From an uncultured Pseudomonadota bacterium (GTDB lineage Bacteria > Myxococcota_A > Polyangia > Nannocystales > Nannocystaceae): 64,000 nt of DNA. The position numbers and the translations under genes were made by a program. A model generated the notes under the pieces. It worked only from the letters and a program-made list of their open reading frames with translations, ran no database searches and was not told the DNA's origin. Position 1 is the first letter of the stretch, and the number at the start of each line of letters is the position of its first letter. Below are positions 42,848 through 52,583 of this stretch, one piece after another. Location of the stretch: contig CAJXVA010000006.1 of the NCBI GenBank assembly GCA_913061055.1, positions 1 through 64,000 on the forward strand, given 5' to 3'.

Positions 42848-44320
42848 GTGTCCGAGGCACACGTGAATCCGAAGGGTAGCGACAACCGCGTCGCTGCAAG
42901 TGAGGCTCCGTTCATCACGGGGCCTCACGCGATCGATGACACCTTGATCGCACGTGCGCTCGGTGTGGCGCTTGAACAGGGGGGCGACTTCGCTGACCTC
43001 TACTTCGAGTACCGCCGGGCCGCGTCCATTTCGATGGAGGACGGTCGCGTCCGCAGCGTTGGCGGAGGCATCGACCTCGGCGTCGGCGTGCGGGTCGTGA
43101 ACGGCACCGCGGTCGGGTACGCCTACGCGGAGAGCCTCGATCCCGAGGAGCTTCTCGCAGCGGCTCGGACGGCGGCTCGGATCGCAACCGGCGGCAAGGT
43201 CGTGGCTCCGATCAACGTCACGCGTGTGCGTGCTCCGAGTCGCTACGCGGTCTCCGAGAACCTCGTCGACGTTCCTGGGGCGGACCGGGTGGCGCTGCTG
43301 CGTCGCGCCGATGCTGCCGCGCGGGCGGCCGACAGCCGAATCGCTCGCGTCGATGCGTCGCTGGTGTCGGTCCACAAGGAACTCTTGGTCTGCAACAGCC
43401 GCGGCGCGGTCGTGCACGACGTGCAGCCGATGAGCCGCATGGGCGTGTCCGTCGTCGCAGGTGATGGGGACCGGACCGAGTCAGGCAGCAGTGGTGGCGG
43501 TGGTCGCTACGGCATCGAGTACTTCGCGATGGTGTCCCCAGAGGACCACGGTCAAGAGGCCGCTCGGGTTGCGTTGGTCAACCTCGACTCTCGCCCCGCG
43601 CCTGCGGGGGCCATGCCGGTCGTGCTCGCACCGGGCGACTCCGGCATCCTGTTGCACGAAGCGGTGGGGCACGGTCTCGAGGCCGACTTCAACCGCAAGC
43701 AGACCTCCAACTACACCGGTCGGGTGGGCGAGTCCGTCGCCTCCGAGCTGGTCACCGTCGTCGACGACCCCGCGCTCGAGGGCAGCCGCGGCAGCATCAA
43801 CGTCGACGACGAAGGCGAGATCCCGCAGGAGCACCGCCTCATCGAGGACGGCATCTTGCGCGGCTACATGCACGACCGGATCAGCGCGGAGCACTTCGGC
43901 GAGCCCGCATCCGGCAGTGGCCGTCGGGAGAGCTTCCGCGAGGTGCCTCTGCCGCGCATGACCAACACGTTGATGACGGCTGGCCAGGACGACCCCGAGG
44001 AGATCATTCGCTCGGTCAAGAAGGGCGTCTACGCCAAGAAGTTCAGCGGCGGTCAGGTCAACATCAGCAACGGCGACTTCGTCTTCAGCCTCACCGAGGG
44101 CTACCTGATCGAGGACGGCAAGATCACCGCACCACTCAAAGGGGTGAACCTGATCGGCAATGGCCCCGAAGCGTTGGCCACGGTCTCCAAGGTCGGTCAC
44201 GACTTCGAGCTGTCCGACGGCATGTGGACCTGCGGCAAGGACGGGCAGAGCGTGCCGGTCGGCGTCGGCATGCCCACCGTGAAACTCGACGAACTCACCG
44301 TCGGCGGAACCGAAGCCTGA
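42848..44320 (+). CDS. tldD: Metalloprotease subunit TldD
   Basis: TldD is the zinc-carrying half of the TldD/TldE protease, known for degrading unfolded peptides and for maturing microcin B17 and CcdA in E. coli. The 490-residue protein starts at GTG 42848. The zinc motif is intact: H270-E271 and H275 in ILLHEAVGHGLEADFNRKQT. The family end (NGDFVFSLTEGYLIEDGKIT, NLIGNGPEALATVSKVG) is present. tldE follows after 10 bp, so the complete heterodimer is encoded. The natural substrate here is unknown. Confidence 0.95.
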   Translation: MSEAHVNPKGSDNRVAASEAPFITGPHAIDDTLIARALGVALEQGGDFADLYFEYRRAASISMEDGRVRSVGGGIDLGVGVRVVNGTAVGYAYAESLDPEELLAAARTAARIATGGKVVAPINVTRVRAPSRYAVSENLVDVPGADRVALLRRADAAARAADSRIARVDASLVSVHKELLVCNSRGAVVHDVQPMSRMGVSVVAGDGDRTESGSSGGGGRYGIEYFAMVSPEDHGQEAARVALVNLDSRPAPAGAMPVVLAPGDSGILLHEAVGHGLEADFNRKQTSNYTGRVGESVASELVTVVDDPALEGSRGSINVDDEGEIPQEHRLIEDGILRGYMHDRISAEHFGEPASGSGRRESFREVPLPRMTNTLMTAGQDDPEEIIRSVKKGVYAKKFSGGQVNISNGDFVFSLTEGYLIEDGKITAPLKGVNLIGNGPEALATVSKVGHDFELSDGMWTCGKDGQSVPVGVGMPTVKLDELTVGGTEA

Positions 44321-44330
44321 GGAGCCGGAC

Positions 44331-45713
44331 ATGGCCAGCACCAGCAAGACCCCCGAGATCCTCGCCCGCCTCACCGGATCCGCAGAGCATGCGGTCGCAA
44401 CGCTTCGCGCCCTCGGCGTGGACCATGCCGAAGTCAGTGTCGGTGTCGGAAACGAGCTCGAGGTTGGCGTTCGCAAGGACGAGCCCGAGCTCGTCAAAGA
44501 AGCCCAGAGCAGCGGGCTGTCGGTCCGCGTGATGCGGTCCGAACGCGTGGCGACGAGCTCCACGACGGACCTGTCCAAGGACGCCGTCGAGGCGTTTTTG
44601 AAGACCGTCGTCGAGATGGCGGAGATCAGCGAGCCGGACCCGATGGCCGCGCCGCCATCACCGGACGAGCTCGCCGACGCATCCGCGCTGCCCGAGCTCG
44701 ACCTGTTCGACCCGGAGACCGACGGCATCGATGCCGCCCGTGCTCTCGAACTCGCCCGGGCCGGAGAGCGTGCCGCCTTCGCGGCCGACAAGCGCATCAC
44801 AACCTCCGAGGGGGCGAGCTTCTCCCGCAGCAGCGGCCACGGCGTGCTCGCGACGACCGGCGGCTTCGTTGGGACCCGCTACGGCACCTACCAATCGCTG
44901 GTAGTGCAGGCGGTCGCCGACGATGAAGGCGGCAAGAAACGCAACGGGATGTACTGGACCGGCGGGCGGTTCTTCGCCGACCTCGACGATCCCGCATCGG
45001 TGGGCGCCGAGGCTGCCCTGCGGGCAGTTCGAACCCTGGGCGCGTCCAAGATGCCGACCGGGCAGTATCCGATCGTGTTCGACAAGGACGCGGCGCGCAG
45101 CATCGTCGGACTCGTGGCCAGCTGCGTGGTGGGCGATGCGGTCTACCGCAAGCGCAGCTACCTCGCAGAGCGTCTCGGAGACGCGGTGGCCGCCTCGGGC
45201 GTGACCATCGTCGACGACCCCCTGGTGTCGCGCGGTCCGGGCTCCCGGCGCTTCGACGGCGAGGGCCGAGCGGTCCGTGCAATCCCGGTGATCGACGACG
45301 GCGTGCTCTCCACGTTCCTGCTCGACACCTACAGCGCCCGCAAGCTCGAGATGAGCCCGACCGGGTCCGCGTCCGGGGGCGGCGGCATCCCGCACAGCTC
45401 CGTCAGCAACTTCTACATGTTGGCCGGCGAACTCGAGCCCGAGGCGCTGCTCGAGGGCATCGAGACCGGCTTGTACGTCAGCCGGATGATGGGCTTCGGC
45501 TTCGATGCCGTCACCGGCACCTTCTCGCGCGGGGCCGAAGGGTTCCTGATCGAGAACGGCAAGCTGACTCGCCCCGTCGGCGAGATCACGATCTCCCGCA
45601 ACCTCGATGACATCTTGCTGGGTATCGACGCCATCGCGAATGACCTCGATCACCGAACGTCGACCGCGGCGCCAAGCTTCCGGGTCGACCAGATGACGGT
45701 CGCGGGGAGCTAG
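44331..45713 (+). CDS. tldE: Metalloprotease subunit TldE/PmbA
   Basis: The non-metal half of the TldD/TldE protease. 460 residues from ATG 44331 with a GAGGAG Shine-Dalgarno sequence. It has the TldE pattern (ITTSEGASFSRSSGHGVLAT, YPIVFDKDAARSIVGLVASC, GIPHSSVSNFYMLAG, FSRGAEGFLIENGKLTRPVG) and, as expected, lacks the HExxxH motif. It is coexpressed with tldD. Confidence 0.94.
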   Translation: MASTSKTPEILARLTGSAEHAVATLRALGVDHAEVSVGVGNELEVGVRKDEPELVKEAQSSGLSVRVMRSERVATSSTTDLSKDAVEAFLKTVVEMAEISEPDPMAAPPSPDELADASALPELDLFDPETDGIDAARALELARAGERAAFAADKRITTSEGASFSRSSGHGVLATTGGFVGTRYGTYQSLVVQAVADDEGGKKRNGMYWTGGRFFADLDDPASVGAEAALRAVRTLGASKMPTGQYPIVFDKDAARSIVGLVASCVVGDAVYRKRSYLAERLGDAVAASGVTIVDDPLVSRGPGSRRFDGEGRAVRAIPVIDDGVLSTFLLDTYSARKLEMSPTGSASGGGGIPHSSVSNFYMLAGELEPEALLEGIETGLYVSRMMGFGFDAVTGTFSRGAEGFLIENGKLTRPVGEITISRNLDDILLGIDAIANDLDHRTSTAAPSFRVDQMTVAGS

Positions 45714-45739
45714 CCCAAGTGCGACGGCTGGGCTTGGGC
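45713..45739. terminator. Weak bidirectional hairpin between convergent tldE and IMPase genes
   Basis: GCCCAAG (45713-45719) pairs with CTTGGGC (45733-45739), loop 13 nt, with no T-run on either strand. It overlaps the tldE stop. Confidence 0.4.
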
Positions 45740-45741
45740 GG

Positions 45742-46617
45742 CTACGCCGTCCGGGGCCCCAGCCAGGACTCCGCCAACGTCGCGAGCCGCTCCAAGATCG
45801 GCTCGTGGTGCTCGGCCGCGCACGCAACCACCCCACCGGGATGCGTCACCGGAGGAGCGCTGAAGTCCAGAGGGTCGCCGCGGAGGTCACTGACACGTCC
45901 ACCGGCGGCGAGAACCAGTGCCAGCGGCGGGGCCGTGTCCCACATCTTCGTCTTGCCCGGCGCCTGCACGTAGCAATCGGACTGGCCGCGGGCGACGGAG
46001 GCCATGCGGACGCCGACGGAGCCCACCGAGCGGATCCGGTCGCGGCTGATGCCGAGCGCCTTGTGAATCTCCCGTTGGCGGGAGAACGGAGCGACCTTGC
46101 CTCCGATGATCTGAATCTCGTCCCAGGGACGTGCCACGACGTGCAGCGGGACGGGCCCGGCGAGGGTCTCGGTCTCGCCGACCCACCGCTGGGACGGTGT
46201 GCCGGCGCCCTGCAGCGAGGCCCAGCTGAGCCGCCCGTGGGCTGGTTCGGCGACGACGCCCAAGACGGGCGCGCCGTCGATGCACAGGCCGAGTTGAACC
46301 GTCCAGCCCGGCGTGCCGCGGGCGAACTCGCGGGTGCCGTCGATCGGGTCGACGAACCAGCAGCGGCCGCCGCGTTGCCACGGGGTTTCTTCCCAACTCT
46401 CCTCGGCGACGATAGGGTCGTCGGGAAACGCCTCCCGCAGGGCACCGACGATGTGGGCGTCGACCGTCTCGTCCGCAGCGGTGACCGGTCCGCCGCCCAG
46501 CGGCTTGTTTCGCAGCCGCAGGATTCGGGCCCCGCCTCGCTGGAACCCGCGGGCGATCTCGGCACCGGTTCGCGCCAAGGACGTCGCCAGGCGGCGCTCT
46601 TCGTCGAAGGAGACCAA
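45742..46617 (-). CDS. Inositol-monophosphatase-family phosphatase
   Basis: 291 residues from a TTG. The metal-binding motifs are complete: PVTAADETVD, IVAEESW, WFVDPIDGTREFARG and KMWDTAPPLALVLAAGG. These place it in the IMPase fold (inositol monophosphatase, CysQ bisphosphate nucleotidase, HisN). The WDT-APP pattern and the E-E-S motif fit CysQ/HisN-like members, but substrate cannot be assigned from motifs. No sulfur or histidine genes are adjacent. It converges on tldE and is divergent from the FG-GAP lipoprotein gene. Confidence 0.87.
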   Translation of the reverse strand: MVSFDEERRLATSLARTGAEIARGFQRGGARILRLRNKPLGGGPVTAADETVDAHIVGALREAFPDDPIVAEESWEETPWQRGGRCWFVDPIDGTREFARGTPGWTVQLGLCIDGAPVLGVVAEPAHGRLSWASLQGAGTPSQRWVGETETLAGPVPLHVVARPWDEIQIIGGKVAPFSRQREIHKALGISRDRIRSVGSVGVRMASVARGQSDCYVQAPGKTKMWDTAPPLALVLAAGGRVSDLRGDPLDFSAPPVTHPGGVVACAAEHHEPILERLATLAESWLGPRTA

Positions 46618-46697
46618 GTTCCTGGGTACGGTAGCGCCCCCGACCCTCGATGGCGACCCGATAGCGTGCAGCCGGAGCGTCCAGATACGCCCGGAGG

Positions 46698-46727
46698 TTG
46701 AGTCAACCCGCCGGCGGCTCCTACACT
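46698..46727 (+). promoter_or_regulatory. Sigma-70-type promoter of the FG-GAP lipoprotein gene (leaderless)
   Basis: TTGAGT (46698-46703), an 18-nt spacer and TACACT (46722-46727) are followed 7 nt later by the ATG. This places the expected transcript start at the start codon. Confidence 0.55.
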
Positions 46728-46734
46728 GTCCGGC

Positions 46735-49080
46735 ATGGGGACGGTTGGACGATGGGTTGGCGTGCTTTGTGGACTGGCTCTGGGCACAGGGTGCTCGAGC
46801 ACGCCTCCGGAGGAGACCGGGTCATCGGAGTCGCTCAGCGACACCTTGACCGACACCGACGGCACCAGCGGGACCACGGGCGGTGGTTCGGCCGAGGTGT
46901 CGTCTGGCTCTTCGCCCTCCGAGACATCCGCGGGTCCGATCTGCGGCGAGGATGAAATCGCCTGCGAGGCGAACTGTTGCCCCAACACCCAGGTCTGTTT
47001 CGAGGGCGCGTGCGCAGATGACTGCGGCGGGGCGGCCGCGTGCGGCGCTGCGCAGGCGTGCTGCGCCGATGGGGACGCCTGTTACCTCGGTCAGTGCGTG
47101 ACCCCCATGGGTGCGTGTCAGGACAGCGGCTGCGCGACCCGGGTCGAGAGCAGCGACTGTGCCGACGGGTTTGTGTGCGCGGGCGACCTCGGACTGTGCG
47201 TGCCGTCGATGGCCGACCCCACGTGCGAGTACGTGCCCAAGCCGGCTCAGTTCTCCCCGGTCCCGCGCTTCACCTGGGGCGTCCGGGCGTCCGTTGCGTG
47301 CACCGATGGGAGTGAGTGTCAGACCGCCGAGACGTGTGTGGCCGACGTCTGCACGCCGTCGTGGACCCACCGCGATCCTGACGTGGCGCCGGAGAACTAC
47401 CAGGTGTCGTCGATCCCGGTCGTTGCGGACCTGGATGCCGACTGCACGCCCGAGATCATCTTCAACACGTATATCGATGGGACGATTTCTGCTCAGGGAG
47501 TCGTTCGCGCGATCCGTGGTGACACCGGGCTCCCGGTCTGGTCGGTCACCGACCCCGCCTACCAAACCAACTCGACCGCCAACCCCGCGGTCGGCGACAT
47601 CGACAGCGACGGCCTTCCGGAGGTTGTCGTTGCAGGACTCGGCTCGACGCTCGTCGCCATCGAGAGCGACGGCACCCCGATGTGGGTCTCCGACACGTTC
47701 GCCGGCACCCAGAACAGCGGGTCGGTCGCCATTGCGAACATGGACAACGCCGGCGACCCGGAGCTCGTCTTTGGAGCCGCGGTGCTCGACAGCAGCGGCG
47801 GTCTCCTTTGGGAAGGCAGCGCGGGGATCGGCCGGGATGGCCAAGGGCCCATCTCTTGTGTCGCCGACCTCGATGGCGACGGTCGCCCCGAACTCATCGG
47901 TGGAAACACGGCCTACTCGACCACCGGGACGGTGGCAGGGGGAGACTTCACCGGATCCATCCTGTGGGAGTCGACCGTGGGCGACGGACGTTGCGGCATC
48001 GCCGACTTCGACGCAGACGGGAGCCCGGAGGTCATCCTCGTCCGCGGCGGCCAGATTCATGCGCTCAACGGACTGACCGGGGTCGAAATCGCTTCGTTCT
48101 CCATCCCCGGCACCGCCGATCGCGGGGGCGCACCCAACATCGCCGACTTCAACGGCGACGGTGCGCCGGATATCGCCACCGCCGGGGCTTCGTTCTACGT
48201 CGTCGTCGAGTTCGATGGCACGAGCTTCAGCGAGCTGTGGCGCGCGGCAACCGAAGACGACTCCTCGCGGGTCACCGGGTCCTCGGTCTTCGACTTCGAC
48301 GGGGACGGCATCAACGAGGTCGTCTACAACGACGAGTTCTTCATCCGGATCTATCCCGGCGTCGAGCCCGACTGCCAGCTCGTTCCGCCCGGTCCCGGAT
48401 GCGACGGCGTCATGACCGACGCCGAGGTCCTCTTCCAGGACCCCAACACCTCGCGGACCCGAACGGAGTACCCGGTCGTGGCCGACGTCGATGGCGACTT
48501 CAAAGCCGAACTCGTCTTCTCCAACAACTCGGACATCTCCTGGGGACTCGATGCCGGCATCGAGGTCTGGGAGGACCAACTCGACAACTGGGTCGCGACC
48601 CGCCCCGTCTGGAACCAGCACAGCTATCACATCACCAACGTCGAGGTGGACGGCACCGTCCCGGTCACAGAGCCCGATGCGTGGGACACTCCGGGCTTCA
48701 ACGCCTACCGACGCAATGCCCAGGGGCTGTCCAACTTCTGCGCGCCGGACCTGGCCTTGTTCGACCTGCGGGTCGACCAGGTCATGTGTCCGACGCTCGA
48801 CATCAGCGTCGACGTGGCCAACCTTGGCTGTCTTGGCGTGGGCCCCGGGGTGGCGGTGTCGTTCTATGAGGAGGCCGCGGGTCTGTTGGGCACGGTGAAC
48901 ACCATCGCCGCGCTGCCAGCGGGGGCGTCGGAGACCGTCACCCTTGCCACCGGGCAGTCGATCCCCTCCGCCACGATCTTCGCGGTGGTCGACGACGACG
49001 GCACCGGGCTGGGCGTGCTCAACGAGTGCGACGAGATGAACGAGATCGAGCCGCAGCTGGTCTGCACACCGGTGGGCTAG
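46735..49080 (+). CDS. FG-GAP/VCBS-repeat Cys-rich lipoprotein
   Basis: 781 residues. The lipoprotein signal MGTVGRWVGVLCGLALGTGC (Cys 20) precedes a Ser/Thr/Gly linker and a Cys-rich region of about 130 residues (ACEANCCPNTQVCFEGACAD and similar). FG-GAP/VCBS units follow (DIDSDGLPEVVVAG, DLDGDGRPELIGG, DFNGDGAPDIATAG, DFDGDGINEVVYN), then a CARDB-like end with an ECDEMNE motif. It shares order, the ATRPVWNQHSYHITNVEVDG motif and the end with the 935-residue protein at 12843-15650, but lacks the MopE motif. Expected to be on the surface; function unknown. Confidence 0.85.
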   Translation: MGTVGRWVGVLCGLALGTGCSSTPPEETGSSESLSDTLTDTDGTSGTTGGGSAEVSSGSSPSETSAGPICGEDEIACEANCCPNTQVCFEGACADDCGGAAACGAAQACCADGDACYLGQCVTPMGACQDSGCATRVESSDCADGFVCAGDLGLCVPSMADPTCEYVPKPAQFSPVPRFTWGVRASVACTDGSECQTAETCVADVCTPSWTHRDPDVAPENYQVSSIPVVADLDADCTPEIIFNTYIDGTISAQGVVRAIRGDTGLPVWSVTDPAYQTNSTANPAVGDIDSDGLPEVVVAGLGSTLVAIESDGTPMWVSDTFAGTQNSGSVAIANMDNAGDPELVFGAAVLDSSGGLLWEGSAGIGRDGQGPISCVADLDGDGRPELIGGNTAYSTTGTVAGGDFTGSILWESTVGDGRCGIADFDADGSPEVILVRGGQIHALNGLTGVEIASFSIPGTADRGGAPNIADFNGDGAPDIATAGASFYVVVEFDGTSFSELWRAATEDDSSRVTGSSVFDFDGDGINEVVYNDEFFIRIYPGVEPDCQLVPPGPGCDGVMTDAEVLFQDPNTSRTRTEYPVVADVDGDFKAELVFSNNSDISWGLDAGIEVWEDQLDNWVATRPVWNQHSYHITNVEVDGTVPVTEPDAWDTPGFNAYRRNAQGLSNFCAPDLALFDLRVDQVMCPTLDISVDVANLGCLGVGPGVAVSFYEEAAGLLGTVNTIAALPAGASETVTLATGQSIPSATIFAVVDDDGTGLGVLNECDEMNEIEPQLVCTPVG

Positions 49081-50291
49081 ATCAGCGCATCACGGCGCTT
49101 TTCGAGGAACAAGCGGTCGGCTTCGTTGCGCGTCAACGCCAGGGCTTGGTCGTACGCATCCCGGGCATCCGAGGTCCGGCCCTGTCGACGGAGCATGTCA
49201 GCGCGGGCAGCGTGAAACGATTGGTAGTGTTCCAGTCCTTCGGGCAGGTTCGCCAGGCCGAGGGCTGGTCCGTGGGCAAACGACAGCGCCACGGCTCGGT
49301 TGAGTGCGACGACGGGGGTTGGGACGAGCTCGACCAGGCGGTCGTAGATGAGCGCGAGTTCGTCCCACCGGGTTGCTTCGAAGTCCGCGGCCTCGGCGTG
49401 AACAGCCGAGATCGCCGCTTGCAGTTGAAACGGCCCGGGGCGGCCGCGGCGGAGCGCGGTCTTGAGGATCGCCAACCCTTCGCGGATGTGCCCGTGGTTC
49501 CAGCGGGTACGGTCGTGCAGCTCGAGTGGAATGGTGGTGCCCGACGCATCGAGTCGGGCGGGGCTGCGGGCGTGGTTGAGCAGCAGCAGGGCGAGCAAGC
49601 CCGCGACCTCCGGATCGGTTGGGCACAGCGAGTGAACGGCGCGAGCGAGTCGAATCGCCTCATCGCAGAGCGTCCCGCGAATGGAGGCCTCACCGGTGCT
49701 CGCCGAGTAGCCCTCATTGAAGATGAGATAGATGACGGTCAGCACCGAAGTCAGGCGCGGCTCCCAGGCCTGCGGCCCGGGGACGTCGTACGGGATCCCC
49801 GCCTTGGCGATCTTTGTCTTCGCGCGCGCCAATCGTTGGGCCATGGTTGCCTCCTTGTCGAGGAAGGCTCTGGCGATCTCGGGGGTGGCCAGTCCGCACA
49901 AGGTCCGCAGCGTCAGGGCGATCCGCGTCTTGGGGTCGAGCGCGGGGTGGCAAGCCGTGAAGATGAGCCGTAGTCGCTCGTCCGGGATGTCATGCTCGGA
50001 CTCGATTTCCTCGGCATCCAGGGCCATGAGGTAGGCGAGGTCCGGCCGAGCCTTCGTGCGGGTCGCCGCCCGGCGGAGTCGGCTGATCGCTTTGCGACGC
50101 GCGACCTGCAGCAGCCACCCCTGTGGGTTGCGTGGATACCCTCGTGGCCAGTGCTCCAGCGCGCTGCTGAACGCGTCCGACAGGCAATCCTCGGCGAACT
50201 GGAAGTCGCGAAGGTTGCCGATCAGAACGGCAAGCAGCCGCCCCCAGTCGTCTCGCATGAGCTTGGCGATGTCGGACTGGAGGCGGTCCAC
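49077..50291 (-). CDS. ECF42-type RNA polymerase sigma factor with TPR-like extension
   Basis: 404 residues, twice the length of a simple ECF sigma factor. The sigma-2 region (FQFAEDCLSDAFSSALEHWP) and sigma-4 region (LTLRTLCGLATPEIARAFLD) are at the N-terminal half. The C-terminal half is the long helical, TPR-like region (YLIFNEGYSASTGE, AEVAGLLALLLLNHARSPAR-like, PTPVVALNRAVALSFAHGPA) typical of the ECF42 group. The GTG start lies 1 bp after the stop of the DGPF gene, the known partner of this group. There is no anti-sigma gene; control by the extension is a known idea for this group. Confidence 0.88.
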   Translation of the reverse strand: MDRLQSDIAKLMRDDWGRLLAVLIGNLRDFQFAEDCLSDAFSSALEHWPRGYPRNPQGWLLQVARRKAISRLRRAATRTKARPDLAYLMALDAEEIESEHDIPDERLRLIFTACHPALDPKTRIALTLRTLCGLATPEIARAFLDKEATMAQRLARAKTKIAKAGIPYDVPGPQAWEPRLTSVLTVIYLIFNEGYSASTGEASIRGTLCDEAIRLARAVHSLCPTDPEVAGLLALLLLNHARSPARLDASGTTIPLELHDRTRWNHGHIREGLAILKTALRRGRPGPFQLQAAISAVHAEAADFEATRWDELALIYDRLVELVPTPVVALNRAVALSFAHGPALGLANLPEGLEHYQSFHAARADMLRRQGRTSDARDAYDQALALTRNEADRLFLEKRRDALI

Positions 50292-50292
50292 G

Positions 50293-50661
50293 TCAGGCGT
50301 CCATCATCTCGGAGAGGTCGAGAAGTGGGCGGACCTCGATGGTGCCCGTCTCGTGGACGGGGATCATCGCGGCGTATTTGATCGCTTCGTCGAGGTTCTT
50401 GCAGTCGAGGACGTAGTAGCCCCCGAGTTGCTCTTTGGTCTCGGCGAAGGGGCCATCCATGGTTTCCTGCTTGCCCCCGCGAACACGAACGCGCGTGGCG
50501 GTGGAGGAGGGCTGGAGCGCCTCACCGCCGACGTACACACCGGCTTCCTTCAGCGCCTCATCGAGGGCCATCCATTGGCCCATGTAGGCCTCGAATTCGG
50601 GACTGCCAGGAGCGAAGTCGTTGTTGCCCTCGGGGTCGTAGATCAGTGCGAGAAATTTCAT
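50293..50661 (-). CDS. DGPF/YciI-like domain protein (ECF42 partner)
   Basis: 122 residues from ATG 50661 (MKFLALIYDPEGNNDFAPGS). It carries the DGPF motif (QETMDGPFAETKEQLGGYYV) and the closing IEVRPL. These are the hallmarks of the YciI-related DGPF family that accompanies ECF42 sigma factors and is often their target. It is first in the two-gene unit. Enzymatic role is not known. The upstream region contains a TACCGT word but no clear promoter. Confidence 0.85.
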   Translation of the reverse strand: MKFLALIYDPEGNNDFAPGSPEFEAYMGQWMALDEALKEAGVYVGGEALQPSSTATRVRVRGGKQETMDGPFAETKEQLGGYYVLDCKNLDEAIKYAAMIPVHETGTIEVRPLLDLSEMMDA

Positions 50662-50751
50662 CGTGTTTTCGTCTCTTGTGTCCGTGGCTGTTGTCGCTGC
50701 CACGGTAGGGAGACGCTCGGGTCTGCCCAGAATCGACATCGTCGCAAGAAA

Positions 50752-50785
50752 AACGAAAAAGGAGCGCCGTACGGCTGCACACCGC
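50752..50785 (-). terminator. Possible terminator after the DUF2723 gene
   Basis: Directly after the stop, the minus strand reads a short GC-rich hairpin candidate followed by TTTTTCGTTTTT. The T-runs are clear but the stem is weak. Confidence 0.35.
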
Positions 50786-50786
50786 G

Positions 50787-52583
50787 CTAGCTCGGGTCCA
50801 TTGCGTAGCGGAGCAGGGCGTCGGCCTCTGCGCCCCGACCCTCGGCGTACAGGGCCTCGCCCAGCGCCTTCGTCGTCTGCAGGTAGTTCGTCAGAACGTC
50901 GGTGGCGAAGGGGTGGCCGTCGACGAACGGGACCTTCACCAGGGGTCCGTAGACCTTCAACGCTGCCTTGTGCCGGGTGACGACTTCATCGGCGGTGGTC
51001 GGGGGAAGGCGAGGGTGGACGAGTCTCCACAGTACGCCCTCGGGCACGCGGTTCAGCCCGACCGAGTGCCGCGAGAAGTCGTTGGTGAGGTACAGCGGGA
51101 CGTCGTCCCACGCGGGGTCGGATTGCAGCGCGGTGAGCAAACGAACCGGTTTGTCGATGTCGGGCAGGGTTGGAAGCTTGCTCCGCAGCCGGGCGCGGTA
51201 CCAAGGGTAGGCCAGCAACGAGGCATCGATGTAGACGACGCGTTCGCCCTCGCCGAGGACCTCCTGCGCGTACAGGAGCGGGAAAGTGCGGTGGTCGTCG
51301 GTGCCGACGATGATCGATTGCGGAGCATCGGGTGTACGCAACACGTCGACGGCGTAGCGCTCGAGCCAGGGGTTGGTCGAGGGGACGCCGTGCCACGCGG
51401 CGAAGACGATCTGCCGCAGCACCAGCAGGGCTGCCGCGACCGCCAGCCCCTGACCGGCCCGTCCGCGCTCCGCGACCGCGGCCGGGAGCGGCGCCAGGGC
51501 CAATGCGCATACGGGAATCAGCAGCGCCAGGGGGACGAGGTCGAATCGCTCCAAGATCCACTGTCCGAAGGGCGAGGTCGGGTCAAGATTGTGGGCGAGG
51601 GGGAACAGCGTGCCGGCCAACAGGAGGCTGCCCACCAGACCGGCGCGGACCTTCGCAGGGCCCGGGCCGCGGCGCACCGCGAGGGCGCACGGGACCAGGA
51701 CGAGGACACCGGACAGGAGCCAGTGCGGGCTGATCTGGGCCGAGAGCGCACCGCCTTGAACCTGCCACGCCCGGCGCAGCTGGGCCCAGGCGGGGACCTG
51801 GCTGTTCTTCTGCAAGCTGAGGTCGAAGACCCCGTAGTCGCCGCGGGTGACGTGGTGCATCCACCCCGCGAGCGACTCGGTGTCTCCCCACGCCCAGGCG
51901 GCCTCTGCCCCGTGGGCGCCGAGCATCAGGGTCAGCAGCGGGGCAAGGCCGAGCAGGCTCCCGCCGAGCCCCTGCAGGCCGGCTCGCAACAGCGACTTGG
52001 GCGTGGCGGCGTCGGGCCACGCGGCTCCGATCGCAAGTGGAACCAGGAACACCGCGGTGAGGTGGTGGCTGACGCCCAGTCCCAACGCGAGACCGAGGAC
52101 CCAGGCGGGACTGCGGCGGACGACGGCGAGGTACGTGAAGCCGCCCGCCGCGAACAGCAGAGGCCCCCAGACTTCGCTGTCGAACACGTGCAGGACGACG
52201 GGCGGTGCGCTGGCGAGCAGCAGGGTGAGCAGCGTTGCGATGACCTCTCGTGCCCGGACGGGTGCGTCCCGCAGGACGTGCAGCGCGACGCGGTGCAGGA
52301 CCGAAAACCCGGCGATGCCGAGCAGGGCGCAGGGCAGGGCGGCCGCGGTCGCGGGTGGCAGGCCAAGCGCCGCGAGGGCGCGCGCGGGCAGCCCGAGCAT
52401 CCGCATCCACGGGTAGCCCGACGGATGCGGAACGCCGCCGCGGAGCATGATGGTCGCGAACTCGCCGGCGTCGCCGGGCTGGATCGCACGGGGCAACGCC
52501 CAGGCCGCGATCGCCAGCAGCACGCCCACCACCAGGAGTGTGCTTCGCATTCCAACCGGGGCGGCTTCGGAGTCTTTGCTCAT
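50787..52583 (-). CDS. DUF2723 membrane protein (protein O-mannosyltransferase-like)
   Basis: 598 residues from ATG 52583 (ATGA overlap with the pseudokinase gene). It has roughly ten membrane segments in the first 400 residues and a soluble C-terminal part. The family motif near the N-terminus is clear: QPGDAGEFATIMLRGGVPHP followed by SGYPW, with Asp in the first periplasmic loop as in GT-C glycosyltransferases. DUF2723/TMEM260-type proteins are related to O-mannosyltransferases. It is last in the glyA-linked operon. Whether it glycosylates the neighbouring lipoprotein is speculation. Confidence 0.82.
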   Translation of the reverse strand: MSKDSEAAPVGMRSTLLVVGVLLAIAAWALPRAIQPGDAGEFATIMLRGGVPHPSGYPWMRMLGLPARALAALGLPPATAAALPCALLGIAGFSVLHRVALHVLRDAPVRAREVIATLLTLLLASAPPVVLHVFDSEVWGPLLFAAGGFTYLAVVRRSPAWVLGLALGLGVSHHLTAVFLVPLAIGAAWPDAATPKSLLRAGLQGLGGSLLGLAPLLTLMLGAHGAEAAWAWGDTESLAGWMHHVTRGDYGVFDLSLQKNSQVPAWAQLRRAWQVQGGALSAQISPHWLLSGVLVLVPCALAVRRGPGPAKVRAGLVGSLLLAGTLFPLAHNLDPTSPFGQWILERFDLVPLALLIPVCALALAPLPAAVAERGRAGQGLAVAAALLVLRQIVFAAWHGVPSTNPWLERYAVDVLRTPDAPQSIIVGTDDHRTFPLLYAQEVLGEGERVVYIDASLLAYPWYRARLRSKLPTLPDIDKPVRLLTALQSDPAWDDVPLYLTNDFSRHSVGLNRVPEGVLWRLVHPRLPPTTADEVVTRHKAALKVYGPLVKVPFVDGHPFATDVLTNYLQTTKALGEALYAEGRGAEADALLRYAMDPS

